Made by a program: the position numbers and the translations under genes. The notes under the pieces were generated by a model, which saw nothing but the letters and a program-made list of their open reading frames with translations, ran no database searches and was not told the origin of the DNA. Below are positions 7,571 through 15,753 of a stretch of 64,000 bases of DNA, one piece after another; the first letter of the stretch is position 1, and each line of letters starts with the position of its first letter. The DNA lies in contig CP019636.1 of assembly GCA_002163975.1 (NCBI GenBank), positions 4,901,501-4,965,500 of the forward strand, written 5' to 3'. The DNA comes from Nostocales cyanobacterium HT-58-2 (GTDB taxonomy: Bacteria > Cyanobacteriota > Cyanobacteriia > Cyanobacteriales > Nostocaceae).

Positions 7571-8686
7571 ATGCCACGACGCATCTCAAAACAACCCAAG
7601 TCCCAAGAACGTAACCTAATCTGGTCGCCGGAAACAGAATTAGTCGGTTTGGTGTTTGAATTAGTTTCGCAAGCAGACGCTTCTGTTTATCCCCAGTACA
7701 CCATCGGACTTCATGCCTGGTTTCTTGACCAAGTACGTTCATCTGACCCAGAATTGTCTGCTTACCTCCACGATGGCGAGTCAGAAAAACCCTTCACCAT
7801 TTCCGCATTGGATGGAGAAATGGTCAGTAGTGGTCGGGAAGTGCAACTCAAGGCAAACACCAGCTATTACTGGTATGTCACTGCTTTATCGAGTCGAGTT
7901 GTACAGTGGATGTCGCAGTGGGTACAAAATTTGCCAAAAGAACTTAACTTACGCGATGCATCCTTGCAAATACGCTCTTGTCAAATTGCTCTCCCTGCCA
8001 CGACTTATGCCCAACTCCTCAATTCTGAACATGGAGAAACAATAACCCTAAAGTTCTTGAGTCCTACAAGTTTTCGCCGCAAAGGTCATCACTTTCCCTT
8101 GCCAATGCCAACAAATGTCTTCCATAGTTACCTGCGTCGCTGGAATGACTTTTCTGGAATACCTGTTGACCAGGAGGCGTTTCTTGATTTTATAGATGAG
8201 AATGTGTTGATTACCCGTCACCAACTGACATCTACAAAAGTGCTAGCTGGTAAAAAAGGAGCAGTCACAGGATTTACAGGTGCGATAGAATTTGCTTTAA
8301 CCAAAAAAGCCTTTGAGCAAACAGAGTTTTGCAAGCTCTTGTATGCTTTGGGGAAGTTAGCACCTTACTGCGGTACTGGTCATAAAACTACATTTGGGCT
8401 GGGTCAAACACGTTTAGGTTGGTCATCCCAAGTTGCACCAGAAATGCCTGACGTGCAAAGCTTGTTGGCAAGACGCATTGAGGAACTGACAGATATTTTT
8501 AAAGCACAGCGCAAGCGTACTGGGGGCGATCGCGCAGAAGAAACCGCAACAAAGTGGGCGACTATTTTGGCGCGGCGGGAGATGGGAGAGTCTTTGCAGG
8601 TAGTGGCGCAAGAGTTGGAGATGCCTTATGAGACCGTGAAGACTTATGTTAAGTTAGCGCGTCGGGCTTTAAAGAATCCGGGGTGA
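7571..8686 (+). CDS. cas6: Cas6 CRISPR endoribonuclease with C-terminal HTH extension
   Basis: 371 residues. Residues ~20-285 carry the two ferredoxin-like folds of Cas6: candidate catalytic His48 in GLHAW, FLSPTSFRRKG in the middle, GFTGAIEF (234-241) and the terminal Gly-rich loop GTGHKTTFGLGQTRL (268-282). It cuts pre-crRNA within repeats to release units with the ATTGAAAC handle. Beyond the normal Cas6 end there are ~85 residues with a helix-turn-helix-like pattern (GESLQVVAQELEMPYETVKT, then KLARRAL), like sigma region 4 or a resolvase HTH; its role is unknown. The gene follows array 1 by 43 bp in the same direction, so it may be co-transcribed with it, and it converges with the short CARF gene. 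Confidence 0.9.
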   Translation: MPRRISKQPKSQERNLIWSPETELVGLVFELVSQADASVYPQYTIGLHAWFLDQVRSSDPELSAYLHDGESEKPFTISALDGEMVSSGREVQLKANTSYYWYVTALSSRVVQWMSQWVQNLPKELNLRDASLQIRSCQIALPATTYAQLLNSEHGETITLKFLSPTSFRRKGHHFPLPMPTNVFHSYLRRWNDFSGIPVDQEAFLDFIDENVLITRHQLTSTKVLAGKKGAVTGFTGAIEFALTKKAFEQTEFCKLLYALGKLAPYCGTGHKTTFGLGQTRLGWSSQVAPEMPDVQSLLARRIEELTDIFKAQRKRTGGDRAEETATKWATILARREMGESLQVVAQELEMPYETVKTYVKLARRALKNPG

Positions 8687-8714
8687 TTTGTTATATCGTC
8701 TTGTTAGCTCATCC

Positions 8715-9221
8715 TTAACAGCGAAAACTTGTATCTACTGGTTGCGTCAACTCTCCTCGTTCCACCTTCACCAAGTTTTCCCGCGTGCTAGCAATAGTAA
8801 GATACAAAGAAATGCCGCAATCAACCGCCGCCAACACTAAAGCAGCAGACAAGGTTTTTGTCCCGCCAGTGTAGTCAGCAAGAATTTCATGATCAGGTGT
8901 TTCTTGCTGGAGATGATGAATGCACCGCTGGATTTTGAGATAGCACTCTGATAAATTGTCTGGGTTTTGGATGAGAACTAAATCCCGTTGCGGTTGAAAG
9001 CGTTCTCCCAAGTCCACCTGTGTGGGAATATTTGGTAATCTTTCAATAACTTCGCTTCCGCGTCGCACCTCACAAGGGGTTCCTTCACCGATAACTTGCG
9101 ACTTGCTTCCTTTGTCACCATCGGAGGCGATGAAAATGACGCGATCGGGTTGGAGACTGTAGATGGCGGTGACAATGGGTTGGAAGGAGCCGCCGACGGT
9201 GACGAGGAGGGTTTTGGGCAT
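8715..9221 (-). CDS. Short CARF-domain protein (TIGR02710-like N-terminal part)
   Basis: 168 residues that fit the CARF fold seen in TIGR02710-type CRISPR proteins: strand MPKTLLVTVGGSFQPIV at the start with a ligand-loop GGS, and the signature ADYTGGTKTLSAALVLAA (115-132). CARF domains bind cyclic oligoadenylates made by Cas10. Typical TIGR02710 proteins are more than twice as long, with a C-terminal effector part; here the protein stops right after the CARF core, 28 bp from the convergent cas6 end. It is either a truncated effector, a stand-alone sensor or a ring-nuclease-like domain. It may be read from the end of the III-D operon, 179 bp downstream of the last gene. Confidence 0.7.
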   Translation of the reverse strand: MPKTLLVTVGGSFQPIVTAIYSLQPDRVIFIASDGDKGSKSQVIGEGTPCEVRRGSEVIERLPNIPTQVDLGERFQPQRDLVLIQNPDNLSECYLKIQRCIHHLQQETPDHEILADYTGGTKTLSAALVLAAVDCGISLYLTIASTRENLVKVERGELTQPVDTSFRC

Positions 9222-9399
9222 GGATACTGGTTTTGAATATTAGTTAATTCGGATCAATTATGCATACAAAATTTGTTTGGGAAACTTTTTAGTGAATCCC
9301 CTTGCAGGCAAGAGAGATAGGAGATTAGGTAAGTAATCGTCCTGCATCTCAAAAATTAATATTTCCGTCTATTGAAATCTGGCGAAAAAAGCCATGGAC

Positions 9400-10044
9400 T
9401 TAGCTGATACATTTTATACTTTTAATACTTCCATCTTCTTTGAGAGATACAATTTTTACTTGAACCATCTGTCTTTCCTTAAGAACACTGGCTTTCTTCG
9501 GTTCTTTCTCAGTTAGCTTGATAGTTCCCAGTATCTCGTAGGTGACCTTGTTACCATTGATTTTGGTGACTATTGCCTCTAGTATTTGGTCAACCTGAAA
9601 GTCATGCGATCGCACAACTTTGGCAATTTCTACTTGACGAGATGACTCTACAGGAGATGGAGTGGAAATAGTAGTTTCTCCAATGGGTACACCAGCATCT
9701 TTGTAGTAACGCATCAGGCGAGATACCCAGCCTAAAATTTGCAGTATTCTATAGGCATCTCCAACCCCTTTAAGATAGTCACTACAAGCCTTCTCGATAC
9801 TACGGTAATAATCTGAAGTTCTGTTACTGTGCCCAATTTGTCTACCATTACTAACCAAGGTTTTTAAATACTTGAAAAATCGAGAAGTTGGATCTGGTTT
9901 GTCAACAACAGTACGCAGATAAGCAACTGCTTTCCCTAATTCGTTAACATCTGTATCTTCTTTGACTAGGGTTTGAGCGATCACATGAGCAATCTCCCAC
10001 TCTGCATCTGTCAAGGATTCTGAGGACGATTCAACCATAGTCAT
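9400..10044 (-). CDS. Type III-D operon protein with helical and OB/S1-like domains
   Basis: 214 residues, unrecognised at family level. Residues ~10-115 are mostly helical (ELGKAVAYLRTVVDKPDPTS, FFKYLKTLVSNGRQIG, YLKGVGDAYRILQILGWVSR), the kind of bundle found in Cas11-type small subunits. Residues ~140-214 look like an OB/S1-type RNA-binding barrel (QILEAIVTKINGNKVTYEIL, then QMVQVKIVSLKEDGSIKSIK). It is the last gene of the RAMP run, 2 bp after the upstream cas7-like stop, so translation is likely coupled. A role binding RNA in or near the effector complex is inference. Confidence 0.5.
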   Translation of the reverse strand: MTMVESSSESLTDAEWEIAHVIAQTLVKEDTDVNELGKAVAYLRTVVDKPDPTSRFFKYLKTLVSNGRQIGHSNRTSDYYRSIEKACSDYLKGVGDAYRILQILGWVSRLMRYYKDAGVPIGETTISTPSPVESSRQVEIAKVVRSHDFQVDQILEAIVTKINGNKVTYEILGTIKLTEKEPKKASVLKERQMVQVKIVSLKEDGSIKSIKCIS

Positions 10045-10046
10045 AA

Positions 10047-11087
10047 TTAGTACATTCCAGATGGGGGTTCGCGATCAGTTGGATAGCGCAGTACGGCTGT
10101 GAGTTCCTCTAGTTGGGGTTTCTGAATTAGGCGCGAGTGGGCTGCTTGAATCTTCTCATGTATAAATTGTTGTAGTTTTTTTCCTACTAGTTCGTCAGAT
10201 TCATTGAGATTATAGGACGAATACCGCTGTTGCAGCTGCAGCTTTTGTGCTTGTAACATTTTTTCTACAGTGACTGTCATCGTTCCCATACCAATGGGTT
10301 TACCACCACCCACCTTTAAGGCGATGGGATATTTGGGGTCTTGTCCTAAGGCAATAAATAAAGTTCCTAACTCTTCTGCTAGCAAATTCTTGAAGTGCAG
10401 CACTGTTGTGAAAGTGTACTCTCTTGCGGCTTGTTGTACAGGAATGCCAGCATTTTGCCCTTTATCAATCGCCCTGATTGTATGGTAGTAAAATTTGCGA
10501 CCTGCAACTTGACCGCGAATAAAGTATGCGCTGCGTTCCTCTGGACGAGGGCGATACAAGGAAGGCATAAATCCAGTGGCGAAGCCCATGTTTTCACACT
10601 TAGCATCGTTGAAATCCAGCAAACCCTGCCAATCTAATGCACCAAATACCCGACTGGCTGGGCAAAGTTGTTCTTTGTTACGACAAGGTAGCCGCTCGGT
10701 AGGTATTTGACTCCTATACTTAGAAGTAATGACTGCGAGAGTGCTGTTGGTAATCGCTTCATAAACAGACCGGATGCAACCTTTGAGAGAACTGCCACCA
10801 ATCGAAAGCTTTTGGTCAACATCTTGTACCATTGTTTTAATAAGGGGAATACGACTGCCAATGTCGTTGCCCATGACAACTACCCCAGTGGAAACATGAA
10901 GAGATGTCTGCACTTTCAGCTTAAGATACAAAGCACCATGCAGGCGATCGCTCAAATATTTGTGATGTCCAACGGGACGCTGTAAGTTCGGGCGTTCCTT
11001 GGGAAAGGAGACGAATTCATAAGGTTTTGGTGCAAGTTCAGGCGACGAATCCACACGGTGTGGTCGTTGAGGGCGGTTTCCAGTCAT
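10047..11087 (-). CDS. RAMP superfamily Cas7-like protein
   Basis: 346 residues. Cas7-type hallmarks: after a ~45-residue basic/proline-rich extension, strand ALYLKLKVQTSLHVSTG, acidic loop VVMGNDIGSRIPLIKT with Asp75 at the position of the Csm3 target-RNA cleaving Asp, SIGGSSLKGCIRSVYE, a Cys pair region PCRNKEQLCPASRVFGAL, and the Gly-rich loop KVGGGKPIGMGTMTV near residue 260-275. It would form part of the crRNA-binding backbone of the type III-D complex. ATG overlaps the Csx19-like stop by 4 bp and it is followed at once by the 214-aa gene. Confidence 0.8.
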   Translation of the reverse strand: MTGNRPQRPHRVDSSPELAPKPYEFVSFPKERPNLQRPVGHHKYLSDRLHGALYLKLKVQTSLHVSTGVVVMGNDIGSRIPLIKTMVQDVDQKLSIGGSSLKGCIRSVYEAITNSTLAVITSKYRSQIPTERLPCRNKEQLCPASRVFGALDWQGLLDFNDAKCENMGFATGFMPSLYRPRPEERSAYFIRGQVAGRKFYYHTIRAIDKGQNAGIPVQQAAREYTFTTVLHFKNLLAEELGTLFIALGQDPKYPIALKVGGGKPIGMGTMTVTVEKMLQAQKLQLQQRYSSYNLNESDELVGKKLQQFIHEKIQAAHSRLIQKPQLEELTAVLRYPTDREPPSGMY

Positions 11088-11644
11088 GTTTGCGCTAACT
11101 CCACAGTGAGAGCCACAAATTGCACAGTCGAGCTTTCATTATCAATAAAATAACGTTGAGCTAATTTGGGCTTATTGTTTTTTTCTTCCTTAATTTCTTC
11201 TTCTTTAATTTCTTCTTGAAGTCGAATATCTAAGGTGTCGGGAAAAATGAGCTTTTTGGGAAAACGAGTTGTATCCGGACGATATCCATAAGCAGGATAT
11301 GCATAAGGAGGATTATTAGGCTCTATCCGCCAAGGTTCTTTTTCTTCTTTGTTAATTGTTTCTTTGACTGGGATAAAATCATCATGTTTGTCACCAATAC
11401 TTAACAAAAGTACTTCATAAGTATTTTGGCACTTGTATTTCCACCGTAGTTCGCAATTATGATTGAACATTTGTCCTTCAATCATGGGAAACTCATCATG
11501 TGTGGGTGTTTTTTCTACAATTCCACTAACTTTATGAGTCCAACGAAAAAAATAATAGTTAGGTTCAATGACTAATTTTGGGATTAATTCTAGTAGTTGA
11601 GGTACTGATAAAGGTTCTTTTTTATAACCAACAAAAGGTTTCAT
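11084..11644 (-). CDS. csx19: Csx19-like type III-D protein
   Basis: 186 residues from MKPFVGYKKE; an upstream in-frame ATG would lie inside the preceding gene, whereas this ATG overlaps its stop as ATGA. The core YYFFRWTHKVSG ... GQMFNHNCELRWKYKC ... TYEVLLLSIG resembles the Csx19 (TIGR03984-like) proteins found in type III-D loci, which lack a known activity. A Lys/Glu-rich stretch (EEIKEEEIKEEKNNK) lies before a final strand TVQFVALTVELA. Family call rests on pattern and position between two RAMP genes; moderate confidence. Confidence 0.5.
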   Translation of the reverse strand: MKPFVGYKKEPLSVPQLLELIPKLVIEPNYYFFRWTHKVSGIVEKTPTHDEFPMIEGQMFNHNCELRWKYKCQNTYEVLLLSIGDKHDDFIPVKETINKEEKEPWRIEPNNPPYAYPAYGYRPDTTRFPKKLIFPDTLDIRLQEEIKEEEIKEEKNNKPKLAQRYFIDNESSTVQFVALTVELAQT

Positions 11645-12654
11645 TTTGCCTCCACTAGTAAATAACTCCAAGACTTGACAGAACGCTCAAATAAATCTTT
11701 GACTGTACCTTCTCGCCAGGTGAGTTGTACTCCAAAACCTAAATCCATTTCTTGGGCTGCTGCTGGAGTATCTTGACGATCTTGTGTAGGAAAACCATAT
11801 GATTGTGCTTCTTGAGGTTCTAAAAATTCTCCAGCACCTAAGAGGAAAGTCTTAGACCATTTTTTTTCACTACCGAGAGCGCGAATTTGTTGTTCATCTT
11901 CCGATAAAATACAACCAGGATATTGCACAACAGCTTTATTTAACTTCACCTGTACTGTACCCAAACCACGAGATTTTGCAAAACCCAAGCCAAACCAACC
12001 ATCATCTAAATCTCGCAACACTAAACCAATCAAACCTAACTGTGCAAGAGTGAAGTTTTTTAAATGAATTTTGGTGCGGAATTCGCCAGCAGTGCAAACT
12101 TGATAGTTGAATGGACCTACTGCAACAGAACCAAATACCCGGTCGATTGCTACCCCATTGCGTTCTTCAATTTTTAGAGGTTGAGATTTCTCAGGATAAG
12201 CATCTTCAATTCTGACTCGGCTAGCGATGGAAGTATTGCCAAAGATTTGAGAGATAAAGCATGATTGTTTGTATAATTCTGCCCCTAGATGAGGATGTCG
12301 CTCCTCTAACTTCTTCTTTTTTTCACGGTTTTTCCAATCTTCAAGATAAAAATTTGGATTATTCTGTTTGTCTCTTTCGTCTAATAGATTACTAGACCAA
12401 AGTTTTTGAGTATTTTCTGGTGGACGTTTTTCACTCCCTATAGTCCTAACAATTCGTTCTGCATGAGCGCGAATTGCTCCTTTTAAACTGCTTCCTGGCA
12501 AATATATAGAACGTCCTCCAGCATGATAAGTTTCCACAAATTCCATATCCGGCTTAGTTGGATCTGCTCCTTCTTTACCGGATTTGATGAGAATTGGTCC
12601 ATCAGGAATTAGGGTTATATCAATCGTGCAGTGGTTAACAAATCTTTTATGCAT
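11641..12654 (-). CDS. RAMP superfamily Cas7 (Csm3-like)
   Basis: 337 residues. Visible elements: DITLIPDGPILIKSGKEG as first strand, acidic loop TKPDMEFV (Asp36 aligns with the Csm3 cleavage Asp), IYLPGSSLKGAIRAHAE, ISQIFGNTSIASRVRIEDAY typical of Csm3/Cmr4, GVAIDRVFGSV, and the Gly-rich loop GLGFAKSRGLGTVQV. A C-terminal tail of ~90 residues is longer than in plain Csm3. It should be a backbone subunit of the III-D complex with RNase activity against bound target RNA. 30 bp separate it from the upstream PD-(D/E)XK-like gene; downstream it overlaps csx19 by 4 bp. Confidence 0.85.
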   Translation of the reverse strand: MHKRFVNHCTIDITLIPDGPILIKSGKEGADPTKPDMEFVETYHAGGRSIYLPGSSLKGAIRAHAERIVRTIGSEKRPPENTQKLWSSNLLDERDKQNNPNFYLEDWKNREKKKKLEERHPHLGAELYKQSCFISQIFGNTSIASRVRIEDAYPEKSQPLKIEERNGVAIDRVFGSVAVGPFNYQVCTAGEFRTKIHLKNFTLAQLGLIGLVLRDLDDGWFGLGFAKSRGLGTVQVKLNKAVVQYPGCILSEDEQQIRALGSEKKWSKTFLLGAGEFLEPQEAQSYGFPTQDRQDTPAAAQEMDLGFGVQLTWREGTVKDLFERSVKSWSYLLVEAK

Positions 12655-12684
12655 GACTAAATTTAGTTGGTAAAATCTGGAATT

Positions 12685-13305
12685 TTAAGCAGCTACCAAA
12701 TTGTTCAGCTGCAACTCACACTGTTGAAAGATGTAATTAACAGCCGCAAAGAGTTTATCTAGTTCTTGAATCGTGTAAAAAGTGATATTTCTAGTAAATA
12801 CTTCTCCTTCTAGCTTGCCAAATTGCCAGCGATCGCCATTAGAAGTCATGCCAAATATGGTTATGGGGAGTTCAGCATTTAATCTTTGTGCAGCAATCAT
12901 TTCTGCTAGACACTGCGCCCAAGCTGCTTCAAAGTTATCCTGTTTGGCTTCTACTAATATGAAATATGGCTTGTCAAATACTACTTTTCCTAAAGGAGAA
13001 CGTTTTGCTAAAATATACTCAGGAAATCCTGATAGTTTTTCGTCATAGTTTAGTGACTGATGACTCCATAAAATAAACTTACTGCGGTAGCACTTCCAAA
13101 CTTCTTTGAGGACTGGATAAATGAGATTTTCACAAATAGCAAACTCTGAATTATCAACGACACCATCCCGCATCATAGTTTCTAAGTCTTCCCGGAAGTA
13201 ATCAGGTATCTTAAATTCTACTTCGCCTACGAAATTAGCTTCTGTGTAGATAACTTGAAATGCTTTGAGAACTTCACCAATCGCTTTGTAACTACTGAAA
13301 GCCAT
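12685..13305 (-). CDS. PD-(D/E)XK nuclease-like protein inside the III-D operon
   Basis: 206 residues with the outline of a restriction-endonuclease fold: Glu60 in a helix (ICENLIYPVLKEVW), then FPEYILAKRS (Glu96), and strand YFILVEAKQDNFEAAWAQCL giving the ExK half-motif Glu119-Lys121, followed by AEMIAAQRLN and IFGMTSNGDRWQFGKLEG. Similar cyanobacterial proteins occur without known function. A GGAGG ribosome site lies 8-12 bp before the ATG, inside the end of the upstream cas7. Its position between two Cas7 genes on the same strand suggests co-expression with the effector complex, but a nuclease role is inference from the motif alone. Confidence 0.6.
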   Translation of the reverse strand: MAFSSYKAIGEVLKAFQVIYTEANFVGEVEFKIPDYFREDLETMMRDGVVDNSEFAICENLIYPVLKEVWKCYRSKFILWSHQSLNYDEKLSGFPEYILAKRSPLGKVVFDKPYFILVEAKQDNFEAAWAQCLAEMIAAQRLNAELPITIFGMTSNGDRWQFGKLEGEVFTRNITFYTIQELDKLFAAVNYIFQQCELQLNNLVAA

Positions 13306-13306
13306 A

Positions 13307-14084
13307 TTAACCTCCTGAAGAAATTGATTCGGTGGAAGAATGAGAAATCTTTTGCTCTAAATGATTAATGAGAGCTTTTGCCCACTTTGATTTTAGAGGC
13401 TTGGCATCAGTATAGGCTGACTCGTTGTCTACTAGTTTTCTAAGATATTTCAGTAATTTATTTGGATCGGTTTTGTTTGGGTCTCTTTCATCGGTTACGT
13501 CTACCCATTGCATCTTGTCAATTTCTAAGCGAACAACACCCAAACCACGAGAACGCCCTCCACCCAGAGGTATTTGTTCTGTCTCAAACTGGTGTAAACC
13601 AATCATCAACAATCCCAATGCCCATTCTTCTGCATTCTCTACTACAGCCTGAAACTTAAACTGCGTTCCAGCAGGAACGACTTGGAAATCGTAGAGTTTA
13701 CCATCTGCTGCTGTTTCTGTATCTCTATCAATAGCGACACCATCTCTTTCTTGATATTGTCCAAACCAGGTGTCAGGTACTACCGTTAAATCCCGGACTT
13801 GGAATTTGCTAGCTAGCCAAGGAGAACCGAAGAGGTGAGAAGCTATATCTGTATGCTTAATAATTTCCGCAGTCAAAACCTCGTCATTATCGTGATTTTC
13901 TTTTAACTGCTTCATTTCTTGGGATGTAATTGACCATTCATACTCGTTTGCGGGATTGGCTACCAGTTTGCGATCGCTTCCCATAATACCCCGTAAGAAA
14001 CTTTCCAAGCGCGATCGCATTGCACCTTTGAAGCTAGAACCTGGTATTAACGGATTACCAAATGCATCTTTAATGACAGGTAAA
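13307..14084 (-). pseudogene. Csm3-like cas7, 3' part (gene split by insertion)
   Basis: About 257 codons of a Csm3-like protein: PVIKDAFGNPLIPGSSFKGA, HLFGSPWLASKFQVRDLTVV, RDGVAIDRDTETAADGKLYD, and the Gly-rich loop PLGGGRSRGLGVVRLEID. The first 36 codons lie 4.8 kb away at 18847-18954. Removing the insertion and one TAAA copy joins GGT TCT GAT TTA to CCT GTC ATT, restoring GSDLPVIKD with the cleavage Asp35; the total is 293 codons in frame. An ATG created in the IS end could start a product lacking the N-terminal 36 residues, but it would lack the active-site loop. Its stop lies just before the PD-(D/E)XK-like gene. Confidence 0.9.
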
Positions 14085-14087
14085 CTC

Positions 14088-15515
14088 TCAAGAAACACAT
14101 TGCGTTGAGTCAGAAATGGGGATGAGTTCTAAACCAAAAGTCAAAGCTTTTTTCTTGAGGTTATTAACTACCCGCTCTCGATACTGTTGCTCATAAGCAT
14201 CAACACCAGGGTCAATAAATTTATCACCAGAAGTCCAAAGGCGATAAAAAATACGTGCTAGCTTGTGAGCAGCAGCAGTAATAGCTTTGGGAGCGCCGAT
14301 TTTGGCTTGCATACGACGGTAATAAGCACCTAAAGCCGAGTTACTACGGCAAAGAGTTTGAGCCGCCATCCGGAAAGCGTTGGCAGCACGACTAACAACA
14401 GAGCGAGTTTGAGAGCTTTTGACTTTACCACCAGTCACACGGCTACCAGGGCATAAACCTAACCATGAAGTAAAGTGCTTCACAGTTGGGAAACGAGTCG
14501 GATCTAATCCCAACTCGGACAACAATATCAATACGGTCAAAGCGCCAAAGCCCTGAATTTGAGTAAAATCAACGCCACTAATGCGATACAAGTGAGTACG
14601 CAGGTCAAATTGAGGCGCATTACCGGGCTGCTTCTTACCTCGGCGTTTAGGTTTGGTTAATGGCTTTTTTGTCACATCAACCCTATCAGCAAATGAAGCC
14701 AAGCATTGCTCAATTTGGGCATCGACGGCGAGAATCTGTGTCTGGTAAAACTCGTACAGTTGCAATTCCTGTTGTAGGATGAAAATCAACTCATCACGAT
14801 AATCGCCCGTCAAAGCGGCAGCAATCTCTTCACAAGAGGCTTTGATACGCCCATCCTTAAGTGCGGCGAGGGTAAGTGGGTTACGTTCGCCCCTGACAAT
14901 GGCTTTGATAATGCTCAAGCCTGTAGTACCTGTAATGTCACTAATCACTCTGTGCAGTTGTAGATTCATCTCGGTCAAGGCTTTTTGCATTCGTTGTACG
15001 TGAACACAAGCACTCTTGATTAAGTTATCTCGTTGTCGAATGTAACTACGCAGGACACAGATTTGGTCATCTGGACGGAATGAACCGGATAACAAACCAT
15101 AACTATGTAACTTTTGCAGCCATTGGCAATCTAAAACATCCGTTTTCCGACCAGGTACAGTTTTGACGTAGTGAGCATTTACCAACTTGACCTCGAAACC
15201 ACGGCTTTCTAACACTTGAAACACAGGTATCCAATAGACCCCTGTTGATTCCATTGCCACCGTTTCAATCCCACACTGTTTTAACCAATCAGCCATTGCA
15301 TATAGCTCTGCTGTAAAGCAAGCAAAACTATGCACATTCTCGCTATCCCTGTCAACAGGAACACTCACCCAATGTCTATCAGCACCAATATCAATACCTG
15401 CCGCATTCGGGTTAATTACAGGTAGATTTCTTTGCTCTGCGGCAATTGGCTGTTCCTGCTTCTTCATAGGTTTTGACCACAGCGAGCGCATAGTTTTTGT
15501 GTAAGGATGTACCAT
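14088..15515 (-). CDS. IS110 family transposase, copy 1
   Basis: 475 residues. N-terminal RuvC-like DEDD domain: Asp in GIDIGADRHWVSV, Glu in VAMESTGVYWIPVF, and the Asp pair in KTDVLDCQWLQKL. C-terminal Transposase_20 domain: ISGVDFTQIQGFGALTVLIL and SWLGLCPGSRVTGGKVKSS with the Ser that acts as nucleophile in this family. IS110 enzymes move a circular intermediate and, as shown for family members, use a bridge RNA made from the non-coding element end to choose donor and target. The 238 bp before the gene (15516-15753) are non-coding and would be the place for such an RNA. A later ATG (MKKQEQ, residue 17) is an alternative start. The predicted protein is identical to copies 2 and 3, so movement was recent. 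Confidence 0.95.
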   Translation of the reverse strand: MVHPYTKTMRSLWSKPMKKQEQPIAAEQRNLPVINPNAAGIDIGADRHWVSVPVDRDSENVHSFACFTAELYAMADWLKQCGIETVAMESTGVYWIPVFQVLESRGFEVKLVNAHYVKTVPGRKTDVLDCQWLQKLHSYGLLSGSFRPDDQICVLRSYIRQRDNLIKSACVHVQRMQKALTEMNLQLHRVISDITGTTGLSIIKAIVRGERNPLTLAALKDGRIKASCEEIAAALTGDYRDELIFILQQELQLYEFYQTQILAVDAQIEQCLASFADRVDVTKKPLTKPKRRGKKQPGNAPQFDLRTHLYRISGVDFTQIQGFGALTVLILLSELGLDPTRFPTVKHFTSWLGLCPGSRVTGGKVKSSQTRSVVSRAANAFRMAAQTLCRSNSALGAYYRRMQAKIGAPKAITAAAHKLARIFYRLWTSGDKFIDPGVDAYEQQYRERVVNNLKKKALTFGLELIPISDSTQCVS

Positions 15516-15753
15516 GCCTGAGTGAGGCTAATAAATCTAATCTCTCAAACGGGATAGTAACGGTCATTACTTCACCAATATTTCTGCCAAAATCACCCAG
15601 AACCAGGCTCACATTCGGGCAAATACTGCACCATTGATAAGACGGTTTTTGCTGTCACGGTACTACTTCAGTGTAATATTTATTAGCTTTAATACATTCG
15701 AGAGGCTGTGTTTCTTCGATATTTTGCTAGTGCGTCGCCGCGCTAGTCGGAGG

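Noticed and set aside
15412..15612. 66-aa frame MSLVLGDFGRNIG... upstream of IS110
   Set aside because: Overlaps the transposase start and the non-coding end region where a bridge RNA is expected; recurs only because the element is repeated.
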